A stretch of 30,367 nt of DNA from an uncultured Clostridium sp. (GCA_900555835.1 USMK01000018.1:1-30367); one strand, 5' to 3'; numbered from the stretch's first letter, positions 1 to 8,362 are shown. The notes: a model not told the origin generated them from the letters alone. A program made the numbers and translations.

Positions 1-140
1 TAGCATAAAATACTAAGTCTAGTTGCCTTCTCTATATCAAATTTATTTATTTTTTTATTTAGTAATAAAGTGTGTGTGTGTGTGTACAGCCCCAAGGCTT
101 TCAGCCGTTTTTCTGTCCATTTCAACATTTCTCCTTCGTT
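1..140 (-). repeat. Dispersed repeat, copy 1: (AC)8 tract with possible 21-codon ORF
   Basis: The block around 40-140 is closely similar to 18520-18617. Both carry (GT)8 on the plus strand (70-85 here), then ACAGCC-CAAGGCTTTC with a small AGCC/GGCT hairpin, then a CTCCTTCGTT motif. Read on the minus strand it holds an AAGGAG sequence and a 21-codon ORF (120 down to 55) ending AVHTHTHFITK. The extreme left (1-20, TAGCATAAAATACTAAG) resembles part of the terminator hairpin that follows copy 2, cut by the window edge. The repeat is directly visible; translation of the ORF is only a possibility. Confidence 0.65.
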
Positions 141-273
141 TCCTACATTTTCTTCCTCCCTACAATACCACACCACCAAAAAAATTTCAATATTTTTAGC
201 CCAAAAAATCGAAAAACTTTTTTAATCTACACCACTCCCTATCCTCAACCCAATAGAGTAAGCATCAAAGATG

Positions 274-314
274 TGTCCCCAATGAAGCAAAATGCTTCAA
301 AAGGAAACGTCCCC
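274..314. repeat. REP-like hairpin element flanked by GGGGAC motifs
   Basis: On the minus strand the element begins GGGGACGTTTCC directly after the spoIIIAH stop codon. It then forms a perfect 6-bp stem (TGAAGC 283-288, GCTTCA 294-299; loop AAAAT) and ends with a second GGGGAC (275-280 on the plus strand). Hairpins framed by GGGGACG-type motifs resemble the REP elements mobilised by RAYT (Y1-type) transposases in many bacteria; that assignment is inference. No long T-run follows, so it is not a classical terminator. Confidence 0.45.
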
Positions 315-985
315 TATTTATTCGTTATGTGTATATTGCTGATTTCGGTGTTGGTTTCGCGGGATACTATGTTTTGAATTTTGGCTACATCTTCGGTGTT
401 TAGTTTGTCAGCTTTTACTACTACATTGACACTTTCTTGGTTTATGAATATTACTACGTCTTTAAAACCTTTTGTAGTTATTAAATTCTCCATTATCATT
501 ATCGCATTTTTTTGGTTGTTTATTTTTATTATTTCATTTTGTGCTATTGCTTTTTGTTCTGCTGATATTTCGGTAGAATCTATCATTTTTTGGTAACTTG
601 ATAAGCTTTGTGAATACATTGTATCTCTTTGTAATTTTGAACTTGCAAAATAGTCGTCTTGAACGGCTTGCTCATTTTGTGTTACATTGGTATTAGATGT
701 TTCTGTGGTATTATCCAAACTTGCATTATTATTGTCAGTTACACTTGATGTATTTACATCTTCATTTGGCACTAATGCTGGCCCATTTACTAATGTGGCA
801 TCACCAATGGTTTCGTTTTCGTCTTTTTCAGTATTTTCATTATTTACAGCCCCAACTGTTCTAATTGAATTTGAGCTGATTTCTTGTGTCTGCCCCTCCA
901 TATCTTTGCCAATACCCAAATACCCCACTGTTACTAGCAATAATGCTAAAACAAACACAATTACTTGATTTTTCTTCATAAACAT
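314..985 (-). CDS. spoIIIAH: Stage III sporulation protein AH (SpoIIIAH)
   Basis: Forespore-engulfment channel component. SpoIIIAH sits in the mother-cell membrane and its YscJ/FliF-like extracellular domain binds forespore SpoIIQ. This 223-aa protein has one N-terminal membrane segment (about residues 8-27), a low-complexity Asn/Thr/Glu linker (about 35-110), and the conserved C-terminal domain containing MYSQSLSSYQKMID, KGFKDVVIFINQESVNVVVK and a terminal EISNIHITNK. Start ATG at 985 is preceded by GGGAGGATATT. It is the last gene of the spoIIIA operon, as in other endospore formers, 12 bp after spoIIIAG. No in-frame CGG. Confidence 0.9.
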   Translation of the reverse strand: MFMKKNQVIVFVLALLLVTVGYLGIGKDMEGQTQEISSNSIRTVGAVNNENTEKDENETIGDATLVNGPALVPNEDVNTSSVTDNNNASLDNTTETSNTNVTQNEQAVQDDYFASSKLQRDTMYSQSLSSYQKMIDSTEISAEQKAIAQNEIIKINNQKNAIMIMENLITTKGFKDVVIFINQESVNVVVKADKLNTEDVAKIQNIVSRETNTEISNIHITNK

Positions 986-997
986 AATATCCTCCCC

Positions 998-1606
998 TTA
1001 TGTATTTGACTTCATTTCTAACACTTGTATTTTATGTGTAGCCAGTCCAGTTAATGCCTCTACTGCTTGAATTATATTTGTCTTTACTTCTGCATTATTT
1101 GCACCTTCTGCTACAATTAGTGCACCTTCCATTTTAGGCATAACCACTTTTTCAGTTACAGGTACCTTTTTCCCATTTTCCTCTTTATACACGATTTCCT
1201 TATCTGTTGTATTTTCCTGAATAGTACGTGTACCACCACTTTTATCTTCCTCTTTTGTTTGACTCTCATTATTCTTCTCATTATACATTGCTACCACTTG
1301 ACTACTTTCAGAATATGTAATAAGCACTTCCACTTTTCCTACTCCATTTATTTTACTTAATATTTGCTTTATACTTTTTTCTGTATCTCCGCTGGTTTCC
1401 ACACTCTCTACATCACTATTAACTAATTGAACACTATTATCTTGTGTTGTTTTTTCTTCTTTTTTGCTTTCATTTCCTCCCCAAATTGTATTTATTATAA
1501 TTATTGTAACAACAAGTATAATTACAAATACAATCGCATTTTCTAAATTTTTCTTACTTTTCCCATCTTCCGACTTTATTAAACTTTGAAACTTTTCTTT
1601 AAGCAT
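998..1606 (-). CDS. spoIIIAG: Stage III sporulation protein AG (SpoIIIAG)
   Basis: Predicted ring-forming component of the SpoIIIA-SpoIIQ feeding channel. The 202-aa protein has a short cytoplasmic N-terminus, one membrane segment (about residues 25-43), a linker, and a ring-building domain with the typical ILSKINGVGKVEVLITYSES motif and a C-terminal MEGALIVAEGANNAEVKTNI segment. RBS TAGGAGG precedes the ATG. It lies between spoIIIAF (11 bp upstream) and spoIIIAH. Two CGG trinucleotides occur on the coding strand (in AGC GGA and TCG GAA), both out of codon phase. Confidence 0.92.
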   Translation of the reverse strand: MLKEKFQSLIKSEDGKSKKNLENAIVFVIILVVTIIIINTIWGGNESKKEEKTTQDNSVQLVNSDVESVETSGDTEKSIKQILSKINGVGKVEVLITYSESSQVVAMYNEKNNESQTKEEDKSGGTRTIQENTTDKEIVYKEENGKKVPVTEKVVMPKMEGALIVAEGANNAEVKTNIIQAVEALTGLATHKIQVLEMKSNT

Positions 1607-1617
1607 ATTATAGCCTC

Positions 1618-2191
1618 CTAACTTATTATTATATTATCTTTATCTATTTGATAACTTTCAGCTAAATATTCTCTTATTTCTTCAATTTTTGCCTCTGATA
1701 TGCTCTTTTTCTCTTGTGTTTTTTCTTTTGAATTAACATCTATTTTTATTTCATTTACCATACTAATTTGATTTTTTTCTTCTCTTTCTTGTACATCTAT
1801 ACTTATACTATTTATGTATCCATAACTTTCTTCTTTACTACTTATTTCTATATTAAGCGAATTTACAGCATAGCCTTTTTCCTCCAATTTTTTTGTTATC
1901 TCTGTTTTTAGTTTTTCTTTATATGTATCTAAAACCATATTATCTGTATTTATGCTTTTGGCTTTTTCGCTATAATCGCTAACATTACTACTTGCAAGTA
2001 TTGCTCCTAAATCTATATCATCTTTTGAAAATTTAGTTATAACTGGTGAAATTATTGCAAAAAGTACAAATATTCCTATAATTGTTTTTATATATTTTTT
2101 GTTCTTTCCTTCTGGCAAAATCATTTCAATAATTGTGGCAATTATAACTGATGCAACAATTCCGGCTTGCCCATGAATTTAAAGCCCCCAT
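1618..2191 (-). CDS. spoIIIAF: Stage III sporulation protein AF (SpoIIIAF), joined by +1 shift at CGG
   Basis: Membrane component of the spoIIIA channel. Read normally from ATG 2191 (GGAGGG just upstream, 9 bp after the spoIIIAE stop), the frame gives MGALNSWAS, then CGG, and reaches a stop 11 codons later. If the C of CGG (plus-strand g2164) is skipped, the frame continues as G-IVASVIIATIIEMILPEGKNK into the rest of the protein, giving 190 aa. The restored N-terminus, a transmembrane helix ending in IEMILPEGKNKKYIK, is the conserved SpoIIIAF beginning (IDMLLP in Bacillus). Without the shift the ORF could start only at the internal ATG 2124, deleting the first membrane helix. A second helix (about residues 38-55) and a soluble C-terminal domain follow. 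Confidence 0.88.
2162..2164 (-). other. CGG +1 frameshift site, spoIIIAF codon 10
   Basis: Zero-frame context is AGC CGG AAT; the productive reading is AGC (C) GGA ATT, inserting Gly. The zero-frame stop (TGA) lies 11 codons downstream, so there is no adjacent stop as in prfB. Confidence 0.8.
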
Positions 2192-2200
2192 AGTCCCTCC

Positions 2201-3353
2201 CTATCTATACATAAGTCCACTATTGGATATTTTTATTATTAAAGTAATTCCTATCATTAGCATTACTGCAACAGAACATGTTATTGCAAGTAGCACTTTA
2301 AAAGTTCCTCCCATTTGTTCAAGAAGTTTAACTATTTTATCGTCTGCAATTGGCTGACACAAGGCTGCTCCTAAATGATACAGTATTGTTAATGCTGTAA
2401 GTTTTAATATTGGTGTTACACATATTCCCACAATTACAATTACCCCTATTATTCCAATTGCATTTTTTAAAATAGAAGCACAGCCTAAAACAGTATCAAT
2501 TGAATCTCCTAACACTTTTCCTACTACTGGTATAAAGTTTGAAACTGCTGCCTTTGCGGTTTTTGCAGTAAGTCCATCTACACTACTACTTAGTGTACCT
2601 TCTAGCGACAATAGTCCCACAAATATTGTAAGCATTATTCCGCAGTCCCCACACTATGCCAGATTTAAAGAAATTAGATAATTTATCAATTTGTACTTTG
2701 TTTGATATGTTTGAAATAATGCTAAATACAGTTGAAATTAACATTATCGGCATAATTATATTTGAAATTATGTTTCCTATAAAAGTTATTGCAAATAGTA
2801 ATACTGGTTGAATAACATTTGCAGATACTATGCTTCCTGTTGTTACCATTAACGTTATGAGTATTGGTGTTAGCATATACATAAAATTAACCAAATTGTT
2901 TATTGCAGATGTTGTCATTTTTATAATATCTACAAAATTCGACATAATTATTGTTACTATTAAAATATATTGAACATAATATGTAATTTGAGAAATCCCT
3001 TTATTGCCTAAGTTTTCGCTAATGCTTTTAAATACACTATGTATTACAACAATAATTAGAATACTTGCTAGTGTTCTTATTGTTGATTTTATTTCGGTTC
3101 CAAGCATATTAAATATTCCCTGTAATAATGTTCCATTATTTACTTCTCCTTTTATTGCTGAATTTAATATGTTTGATAAATCCACATCTGGAAATATTTC
3201 TTTTGTATACTTTTGTGCTTCTTCAATAAATCCTGATATATTAAGTGACGATTTTTCTGCCTCTATTATGGATTCTTCTACTGCTTGTACCTGTGACGAA
3301 AATAGGCTCAAAAACAATAAAGCGATTATTATTGTTCCAAAAATTTTCTTCAT
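2201..3353 (-). CDS. spoIIIAE: Stage III sporulation protein AE (SpoIIIAE), joined by +1 shift at CGG
   Basis: Large polytopic membrane protein of the SpoIIIA complex. It has an N-terminal signal-like segment (about residues 4-24) and multiple hydrophobic helices. The first 237 codons end in FFKSGIVWGL; zero frame then reads CGG and runs 17 junk codons to a stop. Skipping the C (plus-strand g2642) gives GL-G-IMLTIFVGLLSLEG and continues to the natural end with AVSNFIPVVGKVLGDS, a hallmark of SpoIIIAE. The result is 383 aa, close to the family length of about 400. Standard callers would report two overlapping fragments. It is followed 9 bp later by spoIIIAF. Confidence 0.9.
2640..2642 (-). other. 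CGG +1 frameshift site, spoIIIAE codon 238
   Basis: Zero-frame context is CTG CGG AAT; the productive reading is CTG (C) GGA ATA, inserting Gly. In Bacillus SpoIIIAE the aligned segment, as I recall it, is also a Leu-Gly pair preceding a hydrophobic helix. Confidence 0.82.
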
Positions 3354-3365
3354 TTTACCTCCACA

Positions 3366-3752
3366 TCAAGGTAGTATTTTTATAATAAGTTCTAATAATG
3401 CAGAAATAATTGGTATAGATATTGCTATTATAATTACTTTCCCACCCAAATCTATTTTGTTTGCAATTGCTGTTTCGCCTGAATCTTGACATATGCTTAC
3501 TGCAAATTCAGTTAAAAATGCAATACCCGTTATTTTTAGTAAGATTCCTAAAAATTGATTATCTATTCCTGCTTTATTTGAAAGATTTGCAAGCAGTTCA
3601 ACAATTCCAGTCAATTTATCTAGTAACATAAATAAAATTAAGGCACCTGCTATTAAAGAAACATACATCGCAAATTCTGGCTTATATTGTTTTAGGATTA
3701 CAATTATAATAAGAGCAATTAGTCCTACCCCAATAATTTTTACTATATCCAT
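3366..3752 (-). CDS. spoIIIAD: Stage III sporulation protein AD (SpoIIIAD)
   Basis: Small polytopic membrane protein of the spoIIIA operon, 128 aa with about four hydrophobic helices. Conserved SpoIIIAC/AD-type features include MDIVKIIGVGLIALIIIVIL at the start and TGIAFLTEFAVSICQDSGE near residues 80-100. The start at 3752 is chosen because GGAGG lies at the right distance (GGAGGAAAGCCA-ATG). A longer reading from 3797 would run into spoIIIAC and lacks such a site. It is 13 bp downstream of spoIIIAC and 12 bp upstream of spoIIIAE. Confidence 0.93.
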   Translation of the reverse strand: MDIVKIIGVGLIALIIIVILKQYKPEFAMYVSLIAGALILFMLLDKLTGIVELLANLSNKAGIDNQFLGILLKITGIAFLTEFAVSICQDSGETAIANKIDLGGKVIIIAISIPIISALLELIIKILP

Positions 3753-3765
3753 TGGCTTTCCTCCA

Positions 3766-3960
3766 TTATAGGTTAAATATAGTTCTAACACTGTCAAATA
3801 AACTGCTTATTTCTTTAATTACTAAACTAAGCACTATAACAACACCTGCCAATGTGGTCATCATTGCTTGGTCTTCCCTCCCTGCCCTTACTAAAACTTG
3901 GTGCAATACAGCAACTAATATTCCAATTGCTGCAATCTTAAATAATAAATTTACGTCCAT
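3766..3960 (-). CDS. spoIIIAC: Stage III sporulation protein AC (SpoIIIAC)
   Basis: Two-helix membrane protein of 64 aa, the standard SpoIIIAC size. It contains the typical LLFKIAAIGILVAVLHQVL first helix, the polar RAGREDQA loop, and a second helix (TTLAGVVIVLSLVI). RBS AGGAGG is five bases before the ATG. It lies between spoIIIAB and spoIIIAD in the canonical order. Confidence 0.93.
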   Translation of the reverse strand: MDVNLLFKIAAIGILVAVLHQVLVRAGREDQAMMTTLAGVVIVLSLVIKEISSLFDSVRTIFNL

Positions 3961-3969
3961 ATGGTCCTC

Positions 3970-4491
3970 CTATATTAAAATAATAATAATTGCTATCCCT
4001 ATAACCATTCCAAGAGATTTGTACAATTTTTCATTTTTTTGCCTTTCCATTTCTGCCTTATCAATTTGCAAACTTAGAAATTCTTGTAATTCCAAAATCT
4101 GACTTACTTGTCCCTCTTTATCAGTCTTTCCAAGCATTTTGCCAAATGATTTTATTAATTTTTTATCTTCTTTTGAAAAATTGTTACCATATGTATCTAT
4201 TGCAATGTCCCACGCTTCTGTTATGGGTTTTGTTTTTAATAAATTCTTTACCTCTTCAAATAGCTTTCCTATTCTTGTGCTATTTATTTGTGCAATTTCT
4301 TCACAAATATCGCCTATTGGCTCATATGTATATCTTATTTTGGTTTTTATAACATTTAATGTTCTCTTAAACTCATTTAAGTCATTTACTCTATTTTTGT
4401 ATTTACTAGAAATTAGAATTCCAATATATGTAGATGATAAAAATATTAAAAGAAACAGTACACCTTTTATTATATTCACTTTAATCACCAT
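3970..4491 (-). CDS. spoIIIAB: Stage III sporulation protein AB (SpoIIIAB)
   Basis: First spoIIIA gene in this window, encoding a 173-aa membrane-anchored protein with a GspF-like core. It has an N-terminal helix (about residues 9-28), a cytoplasmic helical domain with RTLNVIKTKIRYTYEPI and SFGKMLGKTDKEGQ, and a C-terminal helix. ATG 4491 is given; a GTG at 4479, placed after GGTGATTAAA, would start closer to the usual SpoIIIAB N-terminus and is a strong alternative. The ATPase gene spoIIIAA, which normally precedes it, is absent: the next gene upstream is an unrelated surface protein. Confidence 0.9.
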   Translation of the reverse strand: MVIKVNIIKGVLFLLIFLSSTYIGILISSKYKNRVNDLNEFKRTLNVIKTKIRYTYEPIGDICEEIAQINSTRIGKLFEEVKNLLKTKPITEAWDIAIDTYGNNFSKEDKKLIKSFGKMLGKTDKEGQVSQILELQEFLSLQIDKAEMERQKNEKLYKSLGMVIGIAIIIILI

Positions 4492-4552
4492 TCTTTTTTA
4501 CTTTTGTATATATAATATATATTCAGCTTGTACTATTTTTAGAACAAAAAAA

Positions 4553-4579
4553 TAAAAGCAATTTCAAAAACTGCTTTTA
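4553..4579. terminator. Hairpin upstream of spoIIIAB
   Basis: Perfect 8-bp stem TAAAAGCA (4553-4560) and TGCTTTTA (4572-4579). It lies between the terminator of the surface-protein gene and the spoIIIA operon. It may be a second weak terminator; no clear long U-tract follows. Confidence 0.4.
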
Positions 4580-4594
4580 CCTGTATTTTACTCA

Positions 4595-4625
4595 AAAAAT
4601 CCAGCTCATTAAAGGCTGGATTTTT
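4595..4625 (-). terminator. Rho-independent terminator after the LPKAG protein gene
   Basis: Perfect 11-bp stem AAAAATCCAGC (4595-4605) and GCTGGATTTTT (4615-4625) with a 9-nt loop. On the minus strand it ends in a U-run about 25 bases after the stop at 4650. This isolates spoIIIA from the upstream gene. Confidence 0.8.
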
Positions 4626-4649
4626 ATTTTCTTAAATATCTTCCAAATT

Positions 4650-5045
4650 TTAATATTTTATATTATTATAATCTCTTATTTTAATATATGCATAAATTCC
4701 AGAAGCCACACAAGCAACGATAACAAATAATACTGAATAATCTACACCTGCTTTTGGTAAACTTGATGTATTTGTATAATTGCTTTTATTTGTATTGCTA
4801 GTATTATTTTTTATACCATTATTTATACTTGGTACATTTGTTACATTATTTGTTGTATTGGCTGTATTTGCTGTATTATTACTTGGTTGATTTATAGTAG
4901 GAATATTTTGTATTCCATTTCCTGTTCCAGCACTATTGTTTGTAGGAATTGGTGATGTAGCTTGTACTGGTGCTTGGATTAATACCAATAAAATAACTGC
5001 TAACATAATTACTAATAATTTTTTTAAATTTTCACTTTTTAACAT
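4650..5045 (-). CDS. Small cell-surface protein with LPKAG sorting-like signal
   Basis: 131 aa. Visible parts in order: N-terminal signal peptide (hydrophobic about 9-25, then VQATS), a low-complexity Asn/Thr-rich stalk (about 30-95), the motif SSLPKAG (about 94-100), a C-terminal hydrophobic helix (SVLFVIVACVASGIYAYIKI) and a short charged tail. This architecture matches a sortase substrate with a variant of LPXTG, but no sortase is encoded in the window, so anchoring is inferred. It has its own promoter and terminator and is monocistronic. Confidence 0.65.
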   Translation of the reverse strand: MLKSENLKKLLVIMLAVILLVLIQAPVQATSPIPTNNSAGTGNGIQNIPTINQPSNNTANTANTTNNVTNVPSINNGIKNNTSNTNKSNYTNTSSLPKAGVDYSVLFVIVACVASGIYAYIKIRDYNNIKY

Positions 5046-5087
5046 CTCTTTTGCTCCTTTATAAAAATAATATTTCCCTTACTATTT

Positions 5088-5116
5088 AGTATAAATATTC
5101 TCTTAATATTTATACT
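5088..5116. promoter_or_regulatory. Perfect 12-bp inverted repeat over the -10 region (possible operator)
   Basis: AGTATAAATATT (5088-5099) and AATATTTATACT (5105-5116) are exact inverse complements around a 5-base spacer. The right arm overlaps the -10 box of the promoter of the 4650-5045 gene. Either a repressor site or a 5' leader hairpin would fit. Confidence 0.45.
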
Positions 5117-5137
5117 ACAAATTTGTACAAAATGCAA
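5109..5137 (-). promoter_or_regulatory. Sigma-A-type promoter of the LPKAG protein gene
   Basis: On the minus strand, -35 TTGCAT (5137-5132) and -10 TATAAA (5114-5109) are separated by 17 bases. The start codon lies 64 bases downstream behind AAGGAG. Confidence 0.6.
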
Positions 5138-5153
5138 TACTTTTTTACAAATT

Positions 5154-6245
5154 TTATACATTAAATTTAAATAATACAATATCTCCATCTTGCATTATGT
5201 ATTCTTTTCCTTCTGATCTTACTAATCCTTTTTCCTTAGCAGATTGCATTGAACCTTCTCTTATCAAGTCATTGTATGATACAATTTCGGCTCTTATGAA
5301 ACCTCTTTCTATGTCACTATGAATTTTTCCTGCTGCTACTGGTGCTTTTGTTCCTTTTTTTATTGTCCAAGCTCTAACTTCTGGTTCTCCGGCTGTTAGG
5401 AATGACATAAGTCCAAGTAAATCATAACTTGCTTTTATTACTTTGTCTAATCCAGATTCCTCTAATCCCAATTCATGAAGCATTTCTTTTTTGTCTTCTC
5501 CTTCTAGAATTGTAAGTTCTTCTTCTATTTTTACACATAAAGGTATTACTTCTGCATTTTCTGTTTCTGCATATTTTCTTACTTGTTCTATGTTTTTATC
5601 ATTTTCAAGATTTCCTAATTGTTCTTCTGATACATTTGCAACATATAAAATAGGCTTCATTGTAAGAAGTAACATACTATTTACAATTTCAATTTCTTCA
5701 TCTGTGAAGTCCATTGTTCTTGCTGGTTTTCCATCTTCTAATGTTGCTTTTATTTTTTCTAATGTATCAATTTCAAATTGATATTTTTTGTCGGATTTTA
5801 GCATTTTTTTAGCTTTTTCGATTCTTTTTTCTATTGTTTCTAAATCGGCAAAAACTAGCTCTAAATTAATTGTTTCAATATCTCTTACCGGATTTATGCT
5901 TCCATCTACGTGAACTATATTTGAATCCTCAAAACATCTTACAACTTCAACAATACTATCTACTTCGCGTATATGTGATAAAAATTTATTTCCTAATCCT
6001 TCGCCTTTGCTTGCTCCTTTTACTAATCCCGCAATATCCACAAACTCAATTATTGCATGTGTTACTTTTTCTGGATTATACATTTTTGCAAGTTCGTCTA
6101 ATCTATAATCAGGTACTGGAACAACTCCTATATTAGGCTCTATTGTACAGAACGGATAATTTGCACATTCTGCTCCGGCATTTGTTATTGCATTAAACAT
6201 TGTACTTTTTCCTACATTTGGTAAACCTACTATTCCTATTTTCAT
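5154..6245 (-). CDS. ychF: YchF/Obg-family GTPase (redox-regulated ATPase)
   Basis: 363 aa, the standard YchF length. Motifs: P-loop GLPNVGKST (residues 7-15), switch DIAGLVKGASKGEG (about 71-84) and the non-canonical nucleotide-specificity segment NVSEEQLG in place of NKxD. That segment underlies the ATP preference of this family. A C-terminal TGS domain includes GTKAPVAAGKIHSDIERGFIRAE. YchF associates with ribosomes. It is the last gene of the pgi-pfkA-GT2-ychF cluster, 17 bp after the glycosyltransferase. Four CGG trinucleotides occur on its coding strand, all out of codon phase. Confidence 0.95.
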   Translation of the reverse strand: MKIGIVGLPNVGKSTMFNAITNAGAECANYPFCTIEPNIGVVPVPDYRLDELAKMYNPEKVTHAIIEFVDIAGLVKGASKGEGLGNKFLSHIREVDSIVEVVRCFEDSNIVHVDGSINPVRDIETINLELVFADLETIEKRIEKAKKMLKSDKKYQFEIDTLEKIKATLEDGKPARTMDFTDEEIEIVNSMLLLTMKPILYVANVSEEQLGNLENDKNIEQVRKYAETENAEVIPLCVKIEEELTILEGEDKKEMLHELGLEESGLDKVIKASYDLLGLMSFLTAGEPEVRAWTIKKGTKAPVAAGKIHSDIERGFIRAEIVSYNDLIREGSMQSAKEKGLVRSEGKEYIMQDGDIVLFKFNV

Positions 6246-6262
6246 TTTGTTTTCCTTCCTAT

Positions 6263-7207
6263 CTAATCATTCATTTCTTTTTCGCCATTATACTCATTTA
6301 CTAAATATAGTGGTCTATTTTTTGTTTCATTAAATATTCTTCCTAAATATTCGCCAACTATTCCAAATAATAGTATTTGTATTCCTGAAAAGAATAATAT
6401 TAAAAGTATTATAGCTTGATATGCCTGTATTGCTTCGTGAACTACAAAACATTTTGCTATTACATATATAAAATATACAGCCAAAACAATAAATGTTGGA
6501 ATTGCTATAAAAGTAGATAATCTAAGTGGAGATGTTGTAAATGATGTAATTCCATCTATTGCTAAATCTACTAATTTCTTATAATTCCACTTTGTTTTTC
6601 CTGCTACTCTTGGTTCTCTATCATATAGCACTTCTTTTTTGTTATAACCGATCCAGCTAAACATACTTTTTGTATTTCTTTGAGATTCTCTTAATTTTTT
6701 TAAGGCATTTATACATCTTCTATCTAATAATCTAAAATCTCCTGTATCTACTTGTATTTCTACTTTTGTCATTTTTTGTAGAACTCTGTAATACATTTTT
6801 GAAGTGAATTTCTTAAAAAACGTTTCTCCCTCTCTTGTTCTTCTTCTTGCATAAACATCATCATACCCTTGTTCCCAATATTTTATTAGTTCAGGAATCA
6901 ATTCCGGTGGATCTTGCAAATCAGCATCCATAAATATTGCAGCATCACCTGTTGCATAATCTAGTCCTGCTATCATAGCTGTTTCTTTTCCAAAATTTCT
7001 TGAAAAATCCACATATGAAATTCTATTATCTTTTTCTCTTTGTTTCTTTATAAGTTCTAGTGTTTTATCCTTGCTTCCATCATTTACAAATAGAATTTCA
7101 AATTCGTAATTTGCATTTTCTTGCATTATCTTTTCTAATCTTTCAAATAGAAATGGTAATGATTCTTCTTCATTGTAAGCTGGTATTATGATATCTATCT
7201 TTTTCAT
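6263..7207 (-). CDS. Family 2 glycosyltransferase, polyprenyl-phosphate hexose synthase type
   Basis: 314 aa. The GT-A domain starts with IDIIIPAYNEEESLPFLFERL. It contains FVNDGSKDKT, the DADLQDPPELIPELI segment with the catalytic Asp cluster, and DTGDFRLLDRR. Two C-terminal membrane helices (about 230-253 and 262-287) follow. This architecture matches DPM1/GtrB-like enzymes that transfer a hexose from a nucleotide sugar to polyprenyl phosphate for cell-envelope glycosylation; the sugar cannot be told. RBS AGGAGC precedes ATG 7207. It lies between pfkA (15 bp) and ychF (17 bp). Confidence 0.88.
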   Translation of the reverse strand: MKKIDIIIPAYNEEESLPFLFERLEKIMQENANYEFEILFVNDGSKDKTLELIKKQREKDNRISYVDFSRNFGKETAMIAGLDYATGDAAIFMDADLQDPPELIPELIKYWEQGYDDVYARRRTREGETFFKKFTSKMYYRVLQKMTKVEIQVDTGDFRLLDRRCINALKKLRESQRNTKSMFSWIGYNKKEVLYDREPRVAGKTKWNYKKLVDLAIDGITSFTTSPLRLSTFIAIPTFIVLAVYFIYVIAKCFVVHEAIQAYQAIILLILFFSGIQILLFGIVGEYLGRIFNETKNRPLYLVNEYNGEKEMND

Positions 7208-7222
7208 ATTTTGCTCCTATTC

Positions 7223-8362
7223 TTAGTAATCCCCTAGGCATATTCCTACACTTCTTGCTGTTCTTACAAGTTCGCAGTCTAGTGTTACTTTTCTTAAATT
7301 ACTATTTTTTGTATTACCTGATACTGCACCAATCTCAGTATTTTCTCCTACTACATCTTCTAATGAAACCGAATCTAGTTTTCCGTTTTTTATAACTACA
7401 AGTCTTCCAAATTTTTCTTCTAATGCTAAATTCATTGCCATAACTCCATATTTTGTTGAAAGCACCCTGTCAAACGCTGTTGGTGTTCCTCCTCTTTGTA
7501 CATAACCAAGTGTTGTATTTCTTGCTTCTAATCCTGTTAATTCTTCAAGTTGTTTCGCAAGTTTTGAGCCAATTCCTCCAAGTTGAGTATTGTCAACTCC
7601 CTGTCCATTATCTCTTTTATTTAAAACTGTTAACTCTCCTCCAATTGGAACAGCTCCTTCTGATACAACAACAACACTAAATTGTTTTCCATTCTTTTTT
7701 CTATTGTTTATTTTCTTTATTACACTATTTATATCATATGGTATTTCTGGGATTAATGCAACATCTGCACCACCTGCTATTGCAGATTCTAGTGCTATCC
7801 ATCCTGCATATCTTCCCATTACTTCAAGTACCATTATTCTATGGTGAGTAGCTCCTGTTGTGTGAAGTCTGTCAAGTGCTTCCATTGCAACAGATACAGC
7901 TGTATTATATCCAAAAGTAATTTCTGTGCATGCAACATCATTATCTATTGTTTTTGGAACTCCTATTACATTTACTCCTTTTGTAGAAAAATCTCTTGCA
8001 GATTTCTGTGTTCCATCTCCTCCAAGAGTAAATACACAATCAAATTCTGCTTCTTTAATGTTTTGTATGCAAACATCAGATAAATCTTTGTATACTATCT
8101 TTCCATCTTCTTCTACTTTGTAATTAAAAACATTTGCATTAGTAGAAGAACCAATAATTGAGCCTCCTGTTTGAAGAATTCCAGTTGCTAATGGATTATA
8201 TGTTAGTTTCACAAAATTTTTATTTAATAATCCTCTGTAACCATCAATAATTCCATAGCACTCAACTCCATTATTTGCAGCTGTTTTAACAATTGCTCTA
8301 ATAACAGCATTAAACCCTGAAACATCTCCTCCATTAGCCAAAATTGCTACTCTTTTAATCAT
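7223..8362 (-). CDS. pfkA: 6-phosphofructokinase
   Basis: Glycolytic enzyme phosphorylating fructose 6-phosphate, 379 aa. Visible motifs: LANGGDVSGFNAVIRA (8-23), LGGDGTQKSA (113-122), the catalytic loop GVPKTIDNDV (134-143) and LGYVQRGGTPTAFDR. GGDG (rather than GGDD) combined with PKTIDND is the residue pair seen in the long ATP-using 'group III' branch. PPi use cannot be excluded from sequence alone. It is downstream of pgi (110 bp gap), linking two consecutive glycolysis steps. Confidence 0.93.
   Translation of the reverse strand: MIKRVAILANGGDVSGFNAVIRAIVKTAANNGVECYGIIDGYRGLLNKNFVKLTYNPLATGILQTGGSIIGSSTNANVFNYKVEEDGKIVYKDLSDVCIQNIKEAEFDCVFTLGGDGTQKSARDFSTKGVNVIGVPKTIDNDVACTEITFGYNTAVSVAMEALDRLHTTGATHHRIMVLEVMGRYAGWIALESAIAGGADVALIPEIPYDINSVIKKINNRKKNGKQFSVVVVSEGAVPIGGELTVLNKRDNGQGVDNTQLGGIGSKLAKQLEELTGLEARNTTLGYVQRGGTPTAFDRVLSTKYGVMAMNLALEEKFGRLVVIKNGKLDSVSLEDVVGENTEIGAVSGNTKNSNLRKVTLDCELVRTARSVGICLGDY

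Noticed and set aside
70..85. Simple GT microsatellite
   Set aside because: The tract is embedded in a longer repeated unit shared with 18520-18617 and keeps the same copy number, so it is not an isolated microsatellite.
2640..2642. Simple sequencing or assembly indel in spoIIIAE
   Set aside because: Possible for one site but not for seven, all in the same codon phase and same base context and with none outside CGG. Read support should still be checked.
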